Position numbers and translations under genes: made by a program
Shown here: piece after piece, positions 1 to 13,405 of the stretch
Layout of the letters: every line of letters starts with the position of its first letter
How positions within the stretch are numbered: position 1 is the stretch's first letter
Assembly: GCA_030770425.1 (NCBI GenBank)
Contig: JASJFT010000044.1
Span: 62,001-126,000 of the forward strand
Direction: 5' to 3'
Length of the DNA: 64,000 nt
Source of the DNA: Darksidea phi
Taxonomy: Eukaryota > Ascomycota > Dothideomycetes > Pleosporales > Lentitheciaceae
Notes under the pieces: generated by a model
The model's input: the letters and a program-made list of their open reading frames with translations, nothing else
What the model was told of the DNA's origin: nothing
Databases searched by the model: none

Positions 1-2411
1 CTATATAACGAGGATAGATATTTCGTCTAGAGGTAGTTATACCGTCTATATAGGCTAGAGAAAAAGCTTATATAGAGAGGATTATTATAGATAGAGGAAT
101 TAACCTTCTTAAGAGACTATTAAGGGAGCGAATACCTAATATAGAAGATAGAGCTAGTATCTATAGTAGATATAATACGAATAATAGTATAGAAATAAAG
201 AATAATAGAAATACCTAGCTAGGGAGGCTACTAGTAAGTAGAGGACTAAGAAGTAGTCTAGTATAGGTTACCTTACTATTATTATTAAGAGAGGGTTTAA
301 TATTATTAGTATATTTAACTATTTATATATATTATTAATAAATTAGAAGCTATTATTATTCTATAGTTACTACCTATACTATTATATAAGATATCGAAAT
401 ATTAAAATATAATAAGATAATTAGAATTATAAAAAATATAGCTAGCCTAAAAGCTAATATAATATTATACTAAGTAGTAACCTAAGCTCCTAGAGAAGGA
501 GGTCTTATAATTTATAAAAAAAACTATAATATCTTTAATAATATAAGAGATTTATAAGGAATAATCTAGATTATACCTAATATACTAACTATTTAAAAAT
601 TTTAAATAATAGATTAAATAGAACTTTATTATTATAGACCTTATATTTAACTAAGAAACTTAGAAAAAAATATAATATATTATGAAAATAGTTAATAAAG
701 AATAACTATAGTATATAATAATTAAATAATAAATTCTTATAAGAATAACTTTTATAAAATATAATAATTAAAGATATAAGATTATATAGACTCTATAAGA
801 AAGTAAAATAAAAAAATAACTACTACCTAGTAAAGGATTATAATAAAAGGATTATCTAAGCAATTATACTAGAAGTAGTATATAAATAGTAATAATCTAA
901 GAATTAATAATAGAAAGAATATATATAAATTATATTAGAACTACTTTTACTATTAAACTATATTCTAGAAAGACTATAGTATAAATACTTAGAGAATAAA
1001 TATTTAAAGTATATTTAGACTAAAATTAATATAAAATACTAGTCTAAGAAAATAAGAATTTAAGAAATTAAAGGATAGAATTATATTTATATCTAAGGAA
1101 CTTATTAAGAAAAAATAATTACTACTTTAATTAATAGTAGAGCTACTTAAAACTTTATTAGTAAGGATTTTATCTAATAAAAGAAGATTTCTTAATAGAA
1201 GAAATAATACTCTAGTATTATATATACTATTAAGGGAGAACCCTTTAATAAACCTATAATATATAAAATTAGAGGTAAACCTTATCTATACGAATAAGAA
1301 AAGGAAAATAAAATACTTAATATTATTAAGATATTAGAGGACTAAAATATAATCTTAGAGATACTATAGTTATAAGAAGCTAACTTCTATATTAAGTAGA
1401 TAAACTAATAAGTAATATTTCTATAAAGAGCTAATATAATTAAGAAAGAAAATTATAGTATTCTAAAATAATATAAGAAGTAGAAGATATTATTTATAGA
1501 ACTAAAGGAAAGTTTACTCTAGTACTAGTCTTAGAATTATATAATTCTACTATAAGAAGAAAAAATTCTAGAATTCGAACTAATCTATAAGTTAACTAAA
1601 GAAGAAGAAGATATTATAATAAAATATTTTAAAGATAATCTTATAAAAAGATATATCTAATATTTAAATTTATTTATAGGATACCTAGTTCTCTTTATAT
1701 CTAAGAAGAGTACTATAAAACTACGACTATATATTAATTATTAAATACTTAATAATATTATAATTAAGAACTAATACCCTCTATCTCTAATATTAGAAAT
1801 ATAAGACTAACTAAAAAAAGCTAAATAGTTTATATAACTAGATATCTAAAATATATACTACTAGATTAGAATTAAGAAAGATAAAGAATAAAAGATAACT
1901 TTTAGAACTAAGAAAGAACTATATAAATACTAAATAATATCTTTTAGACTTACTAATATACCTATAATATTTTAGGAATAGATTAATAATATTCTATAAA
2001 ACTATCTTAACTAGTTTATAATAGTATATCTTAATAATATTCTAATCTATTCTAAAATAAAAGAAGAATATAAAGAATATATAAAAAAGATTTTATAAGT
2101 ACTTTAAGAAGTATAATTATACTTTTACTTATAAAAGTATAAATTCTATATATAAAAAATAAAGTTTTTAGAATTTATTATTAGACTAGAAGAAATTAAA
2201 GTAGATCTATAATAAATTAAAAAAATTAAAGAATAGTCTATATCTAAGAACTTTAAGGAACTATAATTATTCTTAGAATTTTATAACTTTTATTAAAAAC
2301 TAATACTATAATAAAGTATAATAATAATACTACTTATATAACTTATAAAGAAAGATTAATCCTTTAAATAGAAGAAGAAGTACTAATAAACTTTTAAGAA
2401 GATTAAAGAAT
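1..2411 (+). mobile_element. Element A, 5' segment: RIP-destroyed Ty3/Gypsy retrotransposon
   Basis: This is the left visible segment of the host retrotransposon; its 5' LTR lies outside the window. The conceptual pol reading is full of stops, as expected when CAA, CAG and TGG codons are changed by C-to-T mutation. A degraded reverse-transcriptase active-site stretch reading like YLNNILIYSK sits near 2024-2058, followed by a thumb-region echo (FLEFII) near 2166. The segment ends with the 5-bp sequence agaat (2407-2411), where element B inserted, and the same 5 bp reappear at 17227-17231. The sequence matches the internal region of element E (about 19.7-21.8 kb), so A and E belong to one family. 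No functional protein can be made from it. Confidence 0.85.
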
Positions 2412-2845
2412 TATTATAACCTTACGCGAACTATAGGATATAGGGTATTCTAAGAAGATTAGAAGCTAAGGTAAGGGCTTAGTTAGTAATCTAATATTAT
2501 ATAATAATAATCTAGTTAATTTATACCTTAGTAAATAGAGTAAATAGAGTATAATTAACCTTAATCTACTTAATCTATACTTTAGCGAATAGAGTAAGTA
2601 AAGTAAGATAAAGTAGAACGGATATAAGAGAGTAGAGGATCTCCTAAGTTTCTATCTTAATTCTTTATAGTTAATCTTTAGTTCTTTATCTAATACTTAT
2701 AAATAAAATTAAATCTTTTCCTAAGTAGTTATTCTAATAATAGAATTTATTAACTTAATCTTAACCTATTAGAAACTAACGATATAATAAATATTTTATT
2801 AGTTCTAATCTAGATTCTATATAAAGGTATATATAATATATAATA
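2412..2845 (+). repeat. 5' LTR of element B (434 bp)
   Basis: It begins tattataacc (a RIP-altered TGTTATAACC) and ends ...tataata. It has the same length as the 3' copy at 16793-17226 and aligns along its full length by eye. It contains a tandem unit, tagagta-rich with two copies around 2525-2620, whose copy number varies in element D. Confidence 0.88.
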
Positions 2846-5800
2846 TATTAACTACCCTAAACTAAGATTATATTAATATAATAACTCTATCTAGCTTATA
2901 TAATACTTCTAGAGAGAGTATAACTAAAGCTTTAATAATAAACCTAGTAGTCCTAATCTAGTAATAAGTAGCTTAGATAGTTAAGTTATAATAGACTATA
3001 ATATTATTATAAAGATTACTATAATAGGTATAAGTAGGACTTAAAACGAAGTCGAAAATCCTAATACTAGAAAAATATAATAGTAGAAAAGAAGACTTAA
3101 GACTATTTTTTATATAATTAGACCTATACTATTAGTTTAACTCTACTATATTTACTAGTAACTAGAATAAGATCCTTACCGTAGATATATATATAATAAG
3201 AAAAGTAGCTATATAAATATAGCCCTTAATTAATAATTATATAGCTAATAAAGATTTCTTATTAAAGTAATATAACGAAATAAAAGTAGTATTTAAAAAT
3301 TAGAATTTATTTAAGAAATAAATATATATAGTCTTTAAAGATATTAATAAGATCTAGTAGGCCGAATACTAGATTTAAAGACTAAAATAAACTAAATTAG
3401 TAAATATATATACTATTAAATTTAAATAGCTATAGTATAAGATTAAGTAGAACGATATATTACTTATAATTATATACTATAATAGACTTAAGAAGCTAAT
3501 TAAAGACGAGCTAGTCCGATTTAAAAAATTAAATAACCTAATAGAATTAATTAAAATAATAATCTATATCGATAATTAACTATATAAATAAGTACTTAAG
3601 AAATAAAATACTATAAAACTAGTAAGAGTCTATAGAAAAGAATAGATAGCTTAAAAGTATAGATTCTATAAGAATTATAATAAAATAGATATTAATATAG
3701 TCTAGAAAAAGAAATATCTAAAGAATAAAAAATATAAATAAAATAAAAAGTTATAAAAAGTCCTAGTAAATAAGATAAAATAATACTAAGACGAAAAAGT
3801 ATATCTATACTATAATATATAAGGATACTTCGTTAAAGAATATAATAATAAAAGAAAAAATATAAAAAACTAGAATAATACTAAATATATAAATATAATT
3901 AGGTATAGTAAAAAAAAAGAAAACTAAATCTAACTTAATACCCGAGATATAGTATAATACTAGTAGGTAGAACGAAGTTAAGGAAGTTTTTTAATAATAA
4001 GAAGACTTAGAGCTTAAAATAGGAGAATTAAGACTCTTAAAGCTAAAAGAAGTAATTATAGAAGATATTTTCTAATAACTAATATATAACGAATATTAGA
4101 TATATAGAACTAGCTAATATATTATAAAATACTATACTAGAGAAGTAGAGCTAGTATATATTACTAGTAATCGAGACTAGTAGGTAATAGACTAGGTCTT
4201 AAAACTCTAAGGGCTAAAAGACTATAAAGTAACGTAGGATTAAGATAGTTTAGATTATAAGAACCTACTATTTATATAGTATATAGAGGAATATAAGTAT
4301 TATATATAATAAAAGAAGAAAGTTATAATACTTTCTAGGGATTATCTATATATATATCTTTAAAATAAAGAATATCTAATAGTAGGATATTATCTCTATA
4401 ATTATAATAACTAGGTTAAAAAATACGAAGATTAAGGATAGCTAGGATAGGACGGCTACTATAATAATAAATATAAAAAGTACTTCCTAATAAAGTATAC
4501 TATAGGATAATAGCTACGTAGATTTATTAAAGTAGATACTAAGGATTATAAATAAGATATTAACTATAGGATTATATATAAGAAATCTAACTATAAAGTC
4601 TTATACTAGATATATTATAAAAGAGTATATATCTTATACCTAGTATAAAGAGAGCTTATAACTAGAAGGAAAGAGAATATCTTCTACTAGAATCTTAAGA
4701 GGAAGGAATATCTCGTAGAATAGTACGAGTAATACGGCTATCTAATATAGAATAGGAATAGTTTTAAGAATCTAGAGGTTAATAGATAGCTAAGGGCCCT
4801 AGGTATATAGTAGGAATACTATAATACCTAGAATAACGAGATAAACACGAAGCTCGTTAACTAGAATATACTATTCCTAGATAAGAACCTAAAAATAGAA
4901 TTATAATAGATATTAAACTAAAAAATATCTTATAAGATTAGAAGAGAAGAAGATCTAAAGTTAAAATAGTTAGGTAAGTCGTCCCTCTAATAAAAAATCT
5001 AAGAACTAGAAGGTACCCTTAAAGAATAGGACCTCTATAATAATAAACTAAAAAACTAGATTATTATTAGCCATACTAAAGTTATACTAATAAAAGTATT
5101 TAAAAGATAACTTTATAAATTATATAAGAGGGTATTTAATAACTAGCTAGATTAGAGATAGACGCGTAAATTTATAAATAAAAAGTCTAAGCTATTATAA
5201 ATAATAAAGCTAAGTTTATACTTCTATTATTAAGATTAATAAAGAAATATAAAATTCTCTACTAAATAAAAGAAAAATCTATATAAGTAGATCTTAGAGA
5301 TAGATTATCTATAAAATATAAAGGAGATATAATTTACCTTAAAATATAAAAAGTAACCTTAAAGGTAAGAAATATTAGAGACTATTATAGATTTAATATT
5401 ATAGAAATTAGAGATATTAATATAATTATTAGTTATAATTAACTAATAAAATATAATCTATAAATAGATTAGAAGCTATATAAAGTACTAAACTATAAGT
5501 AGATAGCTTAAGTTATAGGAATTAGAAGACTAGGTAGATCTAGCTATAAGATCTAGTATATACCCTAGAAAGAGAGAATAGACTTAATTTTATCTTATAA
5601 GATTATAAGGATCTATAAGAAGAACTTATAAAAAGTTAATATTATTATAGTATAGAGAGTCGCGATCGTATAAAAAGGACTATAACTAATAATACCTTAA
5701 GATTATAAGAAGTTCTAAGAGCTATTTAAAGAATATTTAAAGATCGATTTACTAAAGTACTAGGAATAGAATTATAAGATATATCTAAAATAAGATATAA

Positions 5801-5958
5801 AGCTTAAGTCTAGACCTATATACTCGTTAATAGTAGATTAATAAGAAGAATTAAAGAAGTACTTAGTAAAGAATTTAGAAAGAGAATATATTAAAAAAAG
5901 TTAAAACTCTATAATATTACTAGTTCTATTTATTCTAAAGAAGAATAGAAAGCTATAA

Positions 5959-6393
5959 TATTATAACCCTAGGATTAGAAGGATATAGGGTAAGCTCCAA
6001 CGTAGCTAGAGTAGTCGAGCTATACTTAGTTAGTAATCTAATATTATATAACTTAGAAGTTATAAAAGTTATTAAGATAACTACTTCTATAACTACTATA
6101 AAAGTTATAGAAGCTATAGAAGTTACTACTTCTACTACTACTACTACTACCTTAAGGAATAAGGACGGGTATAAGAGAGCGGAGGATCTCTTAGACTTTT
6201 TATTTTAATTCCTTATAGTTAATTCTCTTTAATTTATCTAATACTTATAAATAAGATTAAATCTTTTCCTAAATAGTTATTCTAGTAATAGAATTCGTTA
6301 ACTTAATCTTAATTTATTAAAACCTAATAGTACGATAAATATACTATTAACCCTAATCTAGATCCTATATTAAAGTATATATAATATATAATA
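5959..6393 (+). repeat. 5' LTR of element C (435 bp)
   Basis: It starts tattataaccctagg and ends tatataata. A short tandem stretch rich in actacttctac and agttata units lies near 6055-6150. The matching 3' LTR at 12971-13405 has the same length and order. Confidence 0.9.
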
Positions 6394-9300
6394 TATTAAC
6401 TACCTTAAATCTAAATTATATTAAATATAGTAACTTTATCTAGCTTATATAATACTTCTAGAGGAAGTACGATAGGAGCTCTAACGGCGGATCTAACTAC
6501 TCTTATTTAGTAATAGGTAGCTTAGATAGTAGAAATATAGTAAGCTATAATATTACTATAAGAAGCGTTATAATAGGTAAGAGTAGGACTTAATAATAAA
6601 GTAAAAGTTAAGATACCTAAAAAATATAATAATAATAAGAAAGGTCTAAAACTATTCCTTATATAGATAGACCTATACTATTAGTTTAACTCTACTACGT
6701 TTACTAGTAATTAGGATAGAATTCTTATAGTAGGTATATATATAATAGAGAAAGTAGTAATATAGATATAATCTCTAGTTAACGATTATATAGCTAATAA
6801 AGAAACTCTAATAAAGTAATATAATAAAATAAAAGTAGTATTTATAAATTAGAACTTCTTTAAAGAATAAATACGTATAGTCTTTAAAGATATTAATAAG
6901 ATCTAGTAAGTAGAATATAAGATTTAAAGGCTAAAATAAATAAAGTTAGTAGGAACCTATACTACTAAATTTAAATAACTATAGTATAAGATCGATTAGA
7001 ACGATACTCCTCTTATAGTTACGTACTATAATAGACTTAAGGAAGTAGTTAAAAATAAGCTATCTAGACTTAAGAAGCTAGACGATCTAGTAAAATTAAT
7101 TAAGATAATAATCTATATTAATAACTAACTATATAAACGAGCGCTTAAAAAGTAAGATACTATAAGACTAGTTAGAGTCTATAAAAAGGAGTAGTTAACT
7201 TCTAAGTATAATTTCTATAGGAGTTATAATAAAATAAATATTAATATAGTTTAAGAAAAGAAATACCTAAAGAATAAAAAACGCGAATAAGATAGGAAGT
7301 TATAGAAAGTCCTAGTAGATAAGATAAGACGATAGTAAGATAAGAAAGTATATCTATACTATAGTATATAGGGATATTTTACTAAAGAATATAGTAGTAA
7401 GAAAAAGAATATAGGTAGCTAGGAGGGCGTTAAGTATATTAATATAATTAGAGGTATCTACTAAGGGGCGGACGACTAAGGATTATTTCTAGAAAGATAG
7501 TTTAATATAATAGAAGATATAGATAAGGAAATTCCTTACTAATAAGAGGATATAAAGCTTAAGATTAAAGAACTAAAACTTAATAAGCTAGAAGAAGTTA
7601 GTATAGAAATAGTTTTCTAATAATTAGTATATAATAAATACTAGAAGTATAGTAATAGCTAATATATTATTAAGTACTATACTAAGACGAGAGAGTTAAT
7701 TTATATTACTAGTAAGTAAGGGTAGATAATAATAGAGTAGATTCTAAAGCTTTAAGGACCGGAGGGCTATAAGACGATATAGAATTATAAGAATCGAGGT
7801 TATAATACCTTACTATAGATTTACTATATAGAATAGTATAAGTACTATATATAATAAAAGGAAGATACTATAATTTTCTTAGGGAATTACCTATATATAT
7901 ATCTTCTTAATAAAGAATATCTAATAACTAAGTACTATATATATAACTATAAGAATTAGGTTATAGTATATAAAAAGTAAAAATAGCTAGAATAGAATAG
8001 TTACTATAATAATAAATATAAAAAATATTTCCTAATAAAATATACTATAGGACGATAGCTATAAGGACTAATTAAAGTAGATATTAAAAGGTATAAATAG
8101 AATAGTAACTATAGAACTATATATTAAGAACCTAACTATAAAGTAATATATTAAATATACTATAATAAGTTATATATCCTATACCTAGTATAAAGAGAGC
8201 TTATAGCTAGAAGAGAAGAAGATATCTTCTACCCGAATCTCTAAAGACGAGAATACCTCGTCGAATAATATAATAGATATAGTTATTAGCTATAGAACTA
8301 AAATAATCTAAATAATCTAGAGGTTAGAAGGTAGTTATAAGCCCTAGATATATAGTAAGGGTATTATAATACCTAGAATAATAGAAAAAAAGTAAAAATT
8401 AGTTATAAGAACGTACTATTATTAGAAGGAAGCTAGAAAGAAGGGCTATAAGAGGTACTAAACTAGAAACTACCCGTTAAAGCTAGAAAGACGATAGATT
8501 TAGATTAGGAACGAGTAAATAGCTTATTCTTCTAGTAGAAGGAAGAACCTAGATCTAATAAATATTATCCTATATTTTAATATAAGTCTAGGAAATACTA
8601 AGATAAGATTTAAGAACTAAATAATAATTTCGAGGATTAGATTATCTACGATAATAAGCTAAAAAACTAGATTATTATTAGTTATATAAGAGTTATACTA
8701 ATAAAAGTAATTAAAAGATAACTTTATAAATTATATAAGAGAGTATTTAACGACTAGCTAGGTTAGAAGTAGATATATAAATTCGTAGATAGAAAGTCTA
8801 AGCTATTATAGATAGTAAAGTAGAATTTATACTCCTATTATTATAAATAGTAGAGAAATATAGAATTTTCTACTAAACTAAGATAAAATCTATACGAGTA
8901 GAACTTAGAGATAGATTATCTATAGAATATAAAGGAGGTATAATTCGTCTTAAAATATAAAAAGTAACCCTAGAGATAGAGAATATTAGAGACTATTATA
9001 GATTTAATATTATAGAAATTAGAGATATTAATATAATTATTAGTTATAATTAGCTAGTAAAATATAATCTATAGATAGATTAGAAGCTACGTAAAGTACT
9101 AAACTATAAGTAGGTAGCTCGAGTCGTAGGAATTAGAAGATTAGAAAGACCTAACTACGAGATCTAGTATATACCTTAGAAAGGGAGGATAAACTTAATT
9201 TTATCTTATAAGATTATAAGAATCTATAAGAAGAATCTATAAAGAGTTAGTATTATTATAATATAAAGAGTCGTAACCGCGTAGAAAGGACTATAGCTAA

Positions 9301-12300
9301 TAATATCTTAAGACTATAAGGAGTTCTAAGAGTTATTCGAAGAATATCTAGATATAGATTTACTAGAGTACTAGAAATAGAATTATAAGATATACCTAGA
9401 GAAGAATATAAAACTTAAACCTAAATCTATATACTCGTTAATAGTAGATTAATAAGAAGAATTAAAAGAGTATCTTACGAAGAACCTAGAGAGAGAATAT
9501 ATTAGAGAAAGCTAGAGCTCTATAGTATTACTAGTTCTATTTATTTTAAAGAAGAATAGAAAGTTATAACTTTATATAGACTATAGATACTTAAATAATA
9601 TTATAAAAAAAAATAGATATCTACTACTACTAATTAGAGAATTTATAGACCGGTTCTAAGGAGTTAAGTAAATTATAAAATTTAATATCTAAGAAGGATT
9701 TTATAGGATTTAAATAGTAGAAGGGTACGAAAAGTATATAGTATTTAAGACCTAATATAGACTCTACGAATATAGAGTTATACTATTTAGACTAATAAAT
9801 ATACTAGTAATATTTTAGTTAATTATTAATAGAATATTAAACGAATACTTAGACGTATTCTATATAGTATATCTAGATAATATTCTTATATATAGTAAAG
9901 GAATACTAGAAGAATATAAAGAATATATAAAGAAAGTACTATAAAAACTATAATAAAATAGGTTACTATTTTATTTAGATAAATATAAATTCTATAGAAT
10001 AAAAACTAAATACCTAGGTTTTATTATTTCGTAAGAAGGAGTATCTATAGACCCTAAAAAAGTATAGACTATAAGAGAATAGCTAACCCTAATATTAGTT
10101 AAGAATATATAATCCTTTTTAGAATTTATTAACTTCTATTAAAAGTTTATTAGGGACTACTTAAAGACTACGGCTCTACTTATAGAGATAACTAAGAAAG
10201 AAAAAGAGTTTTAGTAGAACTAAAAATAGTAAAAAGCTTTTAATAAGCTTAAGAATCTATTTATATTAATATTTATATTATAAATATATAATCTAATAAG
10301 ACCTCTTAGAGTAGAAATAGACGTATTAGACTACGTACTAAGAGTAATACTTATCTAGTAAAGGGAAGATAGGAAATAAAGACTAGTATTTTATTATTTA
10401 CGTAAGTTTAGTAAGGAAGAAGTAAATTATAATATTTATAATAAAAAACTTAGCGCTATTATATTAGTATTTAAATAATAGAGACTATAGCTTATAAGAG
10501 CTAAGTATAAGATTAAGGTTATTATAGACTACTAGAATCTTATAAGTTTTATAATTATAAAGAAACTTAACTAATAATAATTTTAATAGTTAGAATTACT
10601 AATAGACTACGACTTTAAGATAAGTTATAGGCTAGAAATACTAAATAGAGTAGTAGATACTCTTAGTAGAAGATTAGATCTTTAAGATACTAACGAACCT
10701 ATTATATACGAACTAATCCTATAAAAGAAGTCTAATAAAACTCTTATTTATAACTACGCGAGGCTAGTAAAGATCGTAATAATAGTAGATATTAAGAAAA
10801 AATAGTAGAAAAGGGTCTAAGAACTTATCTAAGAAAATAATAAAGAAATAGAAGAAGATAAAATACTCTTTAATAAGAAAGAATACTCTACTTTAAAGAA
10901 TAACTTAGAGATAAGACTCTATATACTACTAAGTCTTAAAGAAGATCTTATACGGGAAATTTATAAAAGTAAGATACTAGAATATCTAGAAATTAATAAA
11001 ATAGTTAAATATATAGATAGAGAATACCTATTTACTAATATAAGAGAGAAAGTTTAAAAAGTAATAGACGACTATTTAAAATATTCTAAGAATAAATCTA
11101 AGAGATATAAGTTCTATAGATTACTCTAACTACTAGTACTATCTATACGACTATAGACTTACGTTATAATAGACTTTATAGTAAAATTACTACTATTATT
11201 AAAACTAGGATTAGAAAGATTATATAATATAATTATAGTAATTATAGACTAATTAACTAAGATAGTATACTTTATTCCGATAAACGAAGTAATTATAGTA
11301 GAAAATATAGCTTATAAGGTTAAAAGAACACTTATTACTAATTATAGATTACTAGAATAGATTCTTATAAATAGAGATAAATTATTTACTTCGAAGTTTT
11401 AGAGTATACTACTTATAAAACTAAAAATTAAAAGAAAGCTATTAACTAGCTTCTATTCGTAGATAGATAGTTAGATAGAATAAATAAACTAAACTCTAAA
11501 GGAGTATCTTAGATTCTATATTAATAAGTTATAAGATAACTAGGTTAAATTACTACTAATAGTATAACTAGTATATAATAGTAAGAAGTCTATAATAACT
11601 AGATACTCTCTATACTACGTAAACTATAGATATAAGCTAATAACTTATAGAGATCTAAAGAATATCGAGAGTATATCTATAAGAGTAAAAGAGAAGGTCT
11701 ATTTAATATAAGAATTATATAAAGAACTTAGTATATAGATAATACGTAGAAACCTTATAATAGCTAAAATAGTAAATAAAAGAAGACTCGAGGGACTAAC
11801 CCTTAAGAGAGAGAATAAAATTTTTCTTTTATAATAAAATCTAAAAACTAAATAACTATACGATAAATTAGATAATTTATAAATTAGACTATTTAAAATT
11901 AAAGAAAAGATAGGACTAGTTAACTATAGACTAAAGCTAGCTAAAGGTATAAGAATATATCTAGTATTCTATATATTATTACTAGAATTAGCTCTAGAGG
12001 ACGCTAAAGTAGCTATAGATATCGAGCTCGAAGATAAGAAGTATAAAGTTAAGGAAATCTAGGGACTATAGAAGTTTAGTCGTTAGTAGAAGTATTTAGT
12101 TAAATAGGTAGAATAGTCTACTAGCTAGAATATATAGGAACTAATTAAGAACCTATAGGGCTACTAGAGACTAGTTAAATAGTATTACTAGAAGTACCTA
12201 GAGATAGAGGCTCCTAACTATCTAGGAAGAAGAAGTTAGTAGACTTATATAGTAAGGGTTACTATAGTAACTTAAGTAAGTTAGAAGAAGTAGAATATTT

Positions 12301-12970
12301 AACTTCCTCTTATTCTAACTAATCTAGCTCTTTAAGGGATATAAGCTTATAACGGTATATTTTAATATTATAATACTCTAGGTCCCGAAGCTACTTTAAG
12401 AGATAGGTTTTATAAGTATAAAGCTTAACTATTCGAATAAAAGTCTTATTATAGATAGAATATATAGTATCTAGCTTAGTCTAAAGGTCGAATTTCTATT
12501 TATCTACCTTCGTCTAATCTCTCTTAGTTATTACTAGGTTATACTTTAATCTACGACGAATATACTTTATATAAAAATTAGACTAAAGGTTAATATAATA
12601 AGTTTAAGAAGGTCGTATAGTATAATAATAAGAATAGGGTATTAGTATAGAATAGGAATAAGTAAATAGATAATCCGTAAGATAATAATAGTATTCGGAA
12701 CGAGTTATTATAGGAGCCTTAGGTATTATTAAAACCTAGGAAGTTAATTAAGAATAGAGGGTAGTTAACCCTATATAGATAGTAGATTAATTACTCTTAT
12801 ATATTACTAAAAAGATAGAATAACTATAGCTCTAGATAGACTATATAGTACGTATACGTAGGGTATAGTATAGTTTAAAAAAAAGAACCTACTAAGTAAG
12901 GGTACTACTAGCTAGAGTATAGCGGGTATAATAAAATCTTCGAGGACGAAGCTTAGAAGGAGGGAGTAAG

Positions 12971-13405
12971 TATTATAACCCTAGGATTAGAAGGATATAG
13001 GGTAAGCTCTAACGTAGCTAGGATAGTTAAGCTATACTTAGTTAGTAATCTAATATTATATAACTTAGAAGTTATAGAAGTTATTAAGATAACTACTTCT
13101 ATAACTACTATAGAAGTTATAGAAGTCGTAGAAGTTACTACTTCTACTACTACTACTACTACCTTAAGGAATAAGGATAGGTATAAGAGGATAGAGAATC
13201 TCTTAGACTTTTTATTTTAATTTCTTATAGTTAATTCTCTTTAGTTTATTTAACGCTTATAAATAAGATTAGATCTTTTCCTAAGTAGTTATTCTAGTAA
13301 TAGAATTCGTTAACTTAATCTTAATCTATTAAAATCTAATAGTATAATAAATATACTATTAGTCCTAACTTAGATCTTATATTAAAGTACGTATAACGTA
13401 TAATA
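12971..13405 (+). repeat. 3' LTR of element C (435 bp)
   Basis: This is a full-length match by eye to 5959-6393. It is preceded by the polypurine tract and followed by the tacga half of the target-site duplication, after which the RT of element B resumes in phase. Confidence 0.9.

Larger units (their letters stand above)
5959..13405 (+). mobile_element. Element C: full-length Ty3/Gypsy chromovirus nested in element B
   Basis: This 7447-bp element has 435-bp LTRs at 5959-6393 and 12971-13405 and lies inside the RT region of element B. The 5-bp target duplication is tacga at the right (13406-13410) and tataa at the left (5954-5958), which fits RIP change of one copy. The internal order is degraded gag with a zinc-knuckle echo (about 7340-7400), RT with a YLDNILIYS-like active site (about 9868-9900), integrase (about 11340-11420) and a chromodomain relic (about 12020-12170). 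A purine-rich tract (aaggagggagtaag) ends at 12970, directly before the 3' LTR. It is close to element B but has a different first part of the LTR, so the two are subfamilies. It is non-functional through RIP stops. Confidence 0.92.
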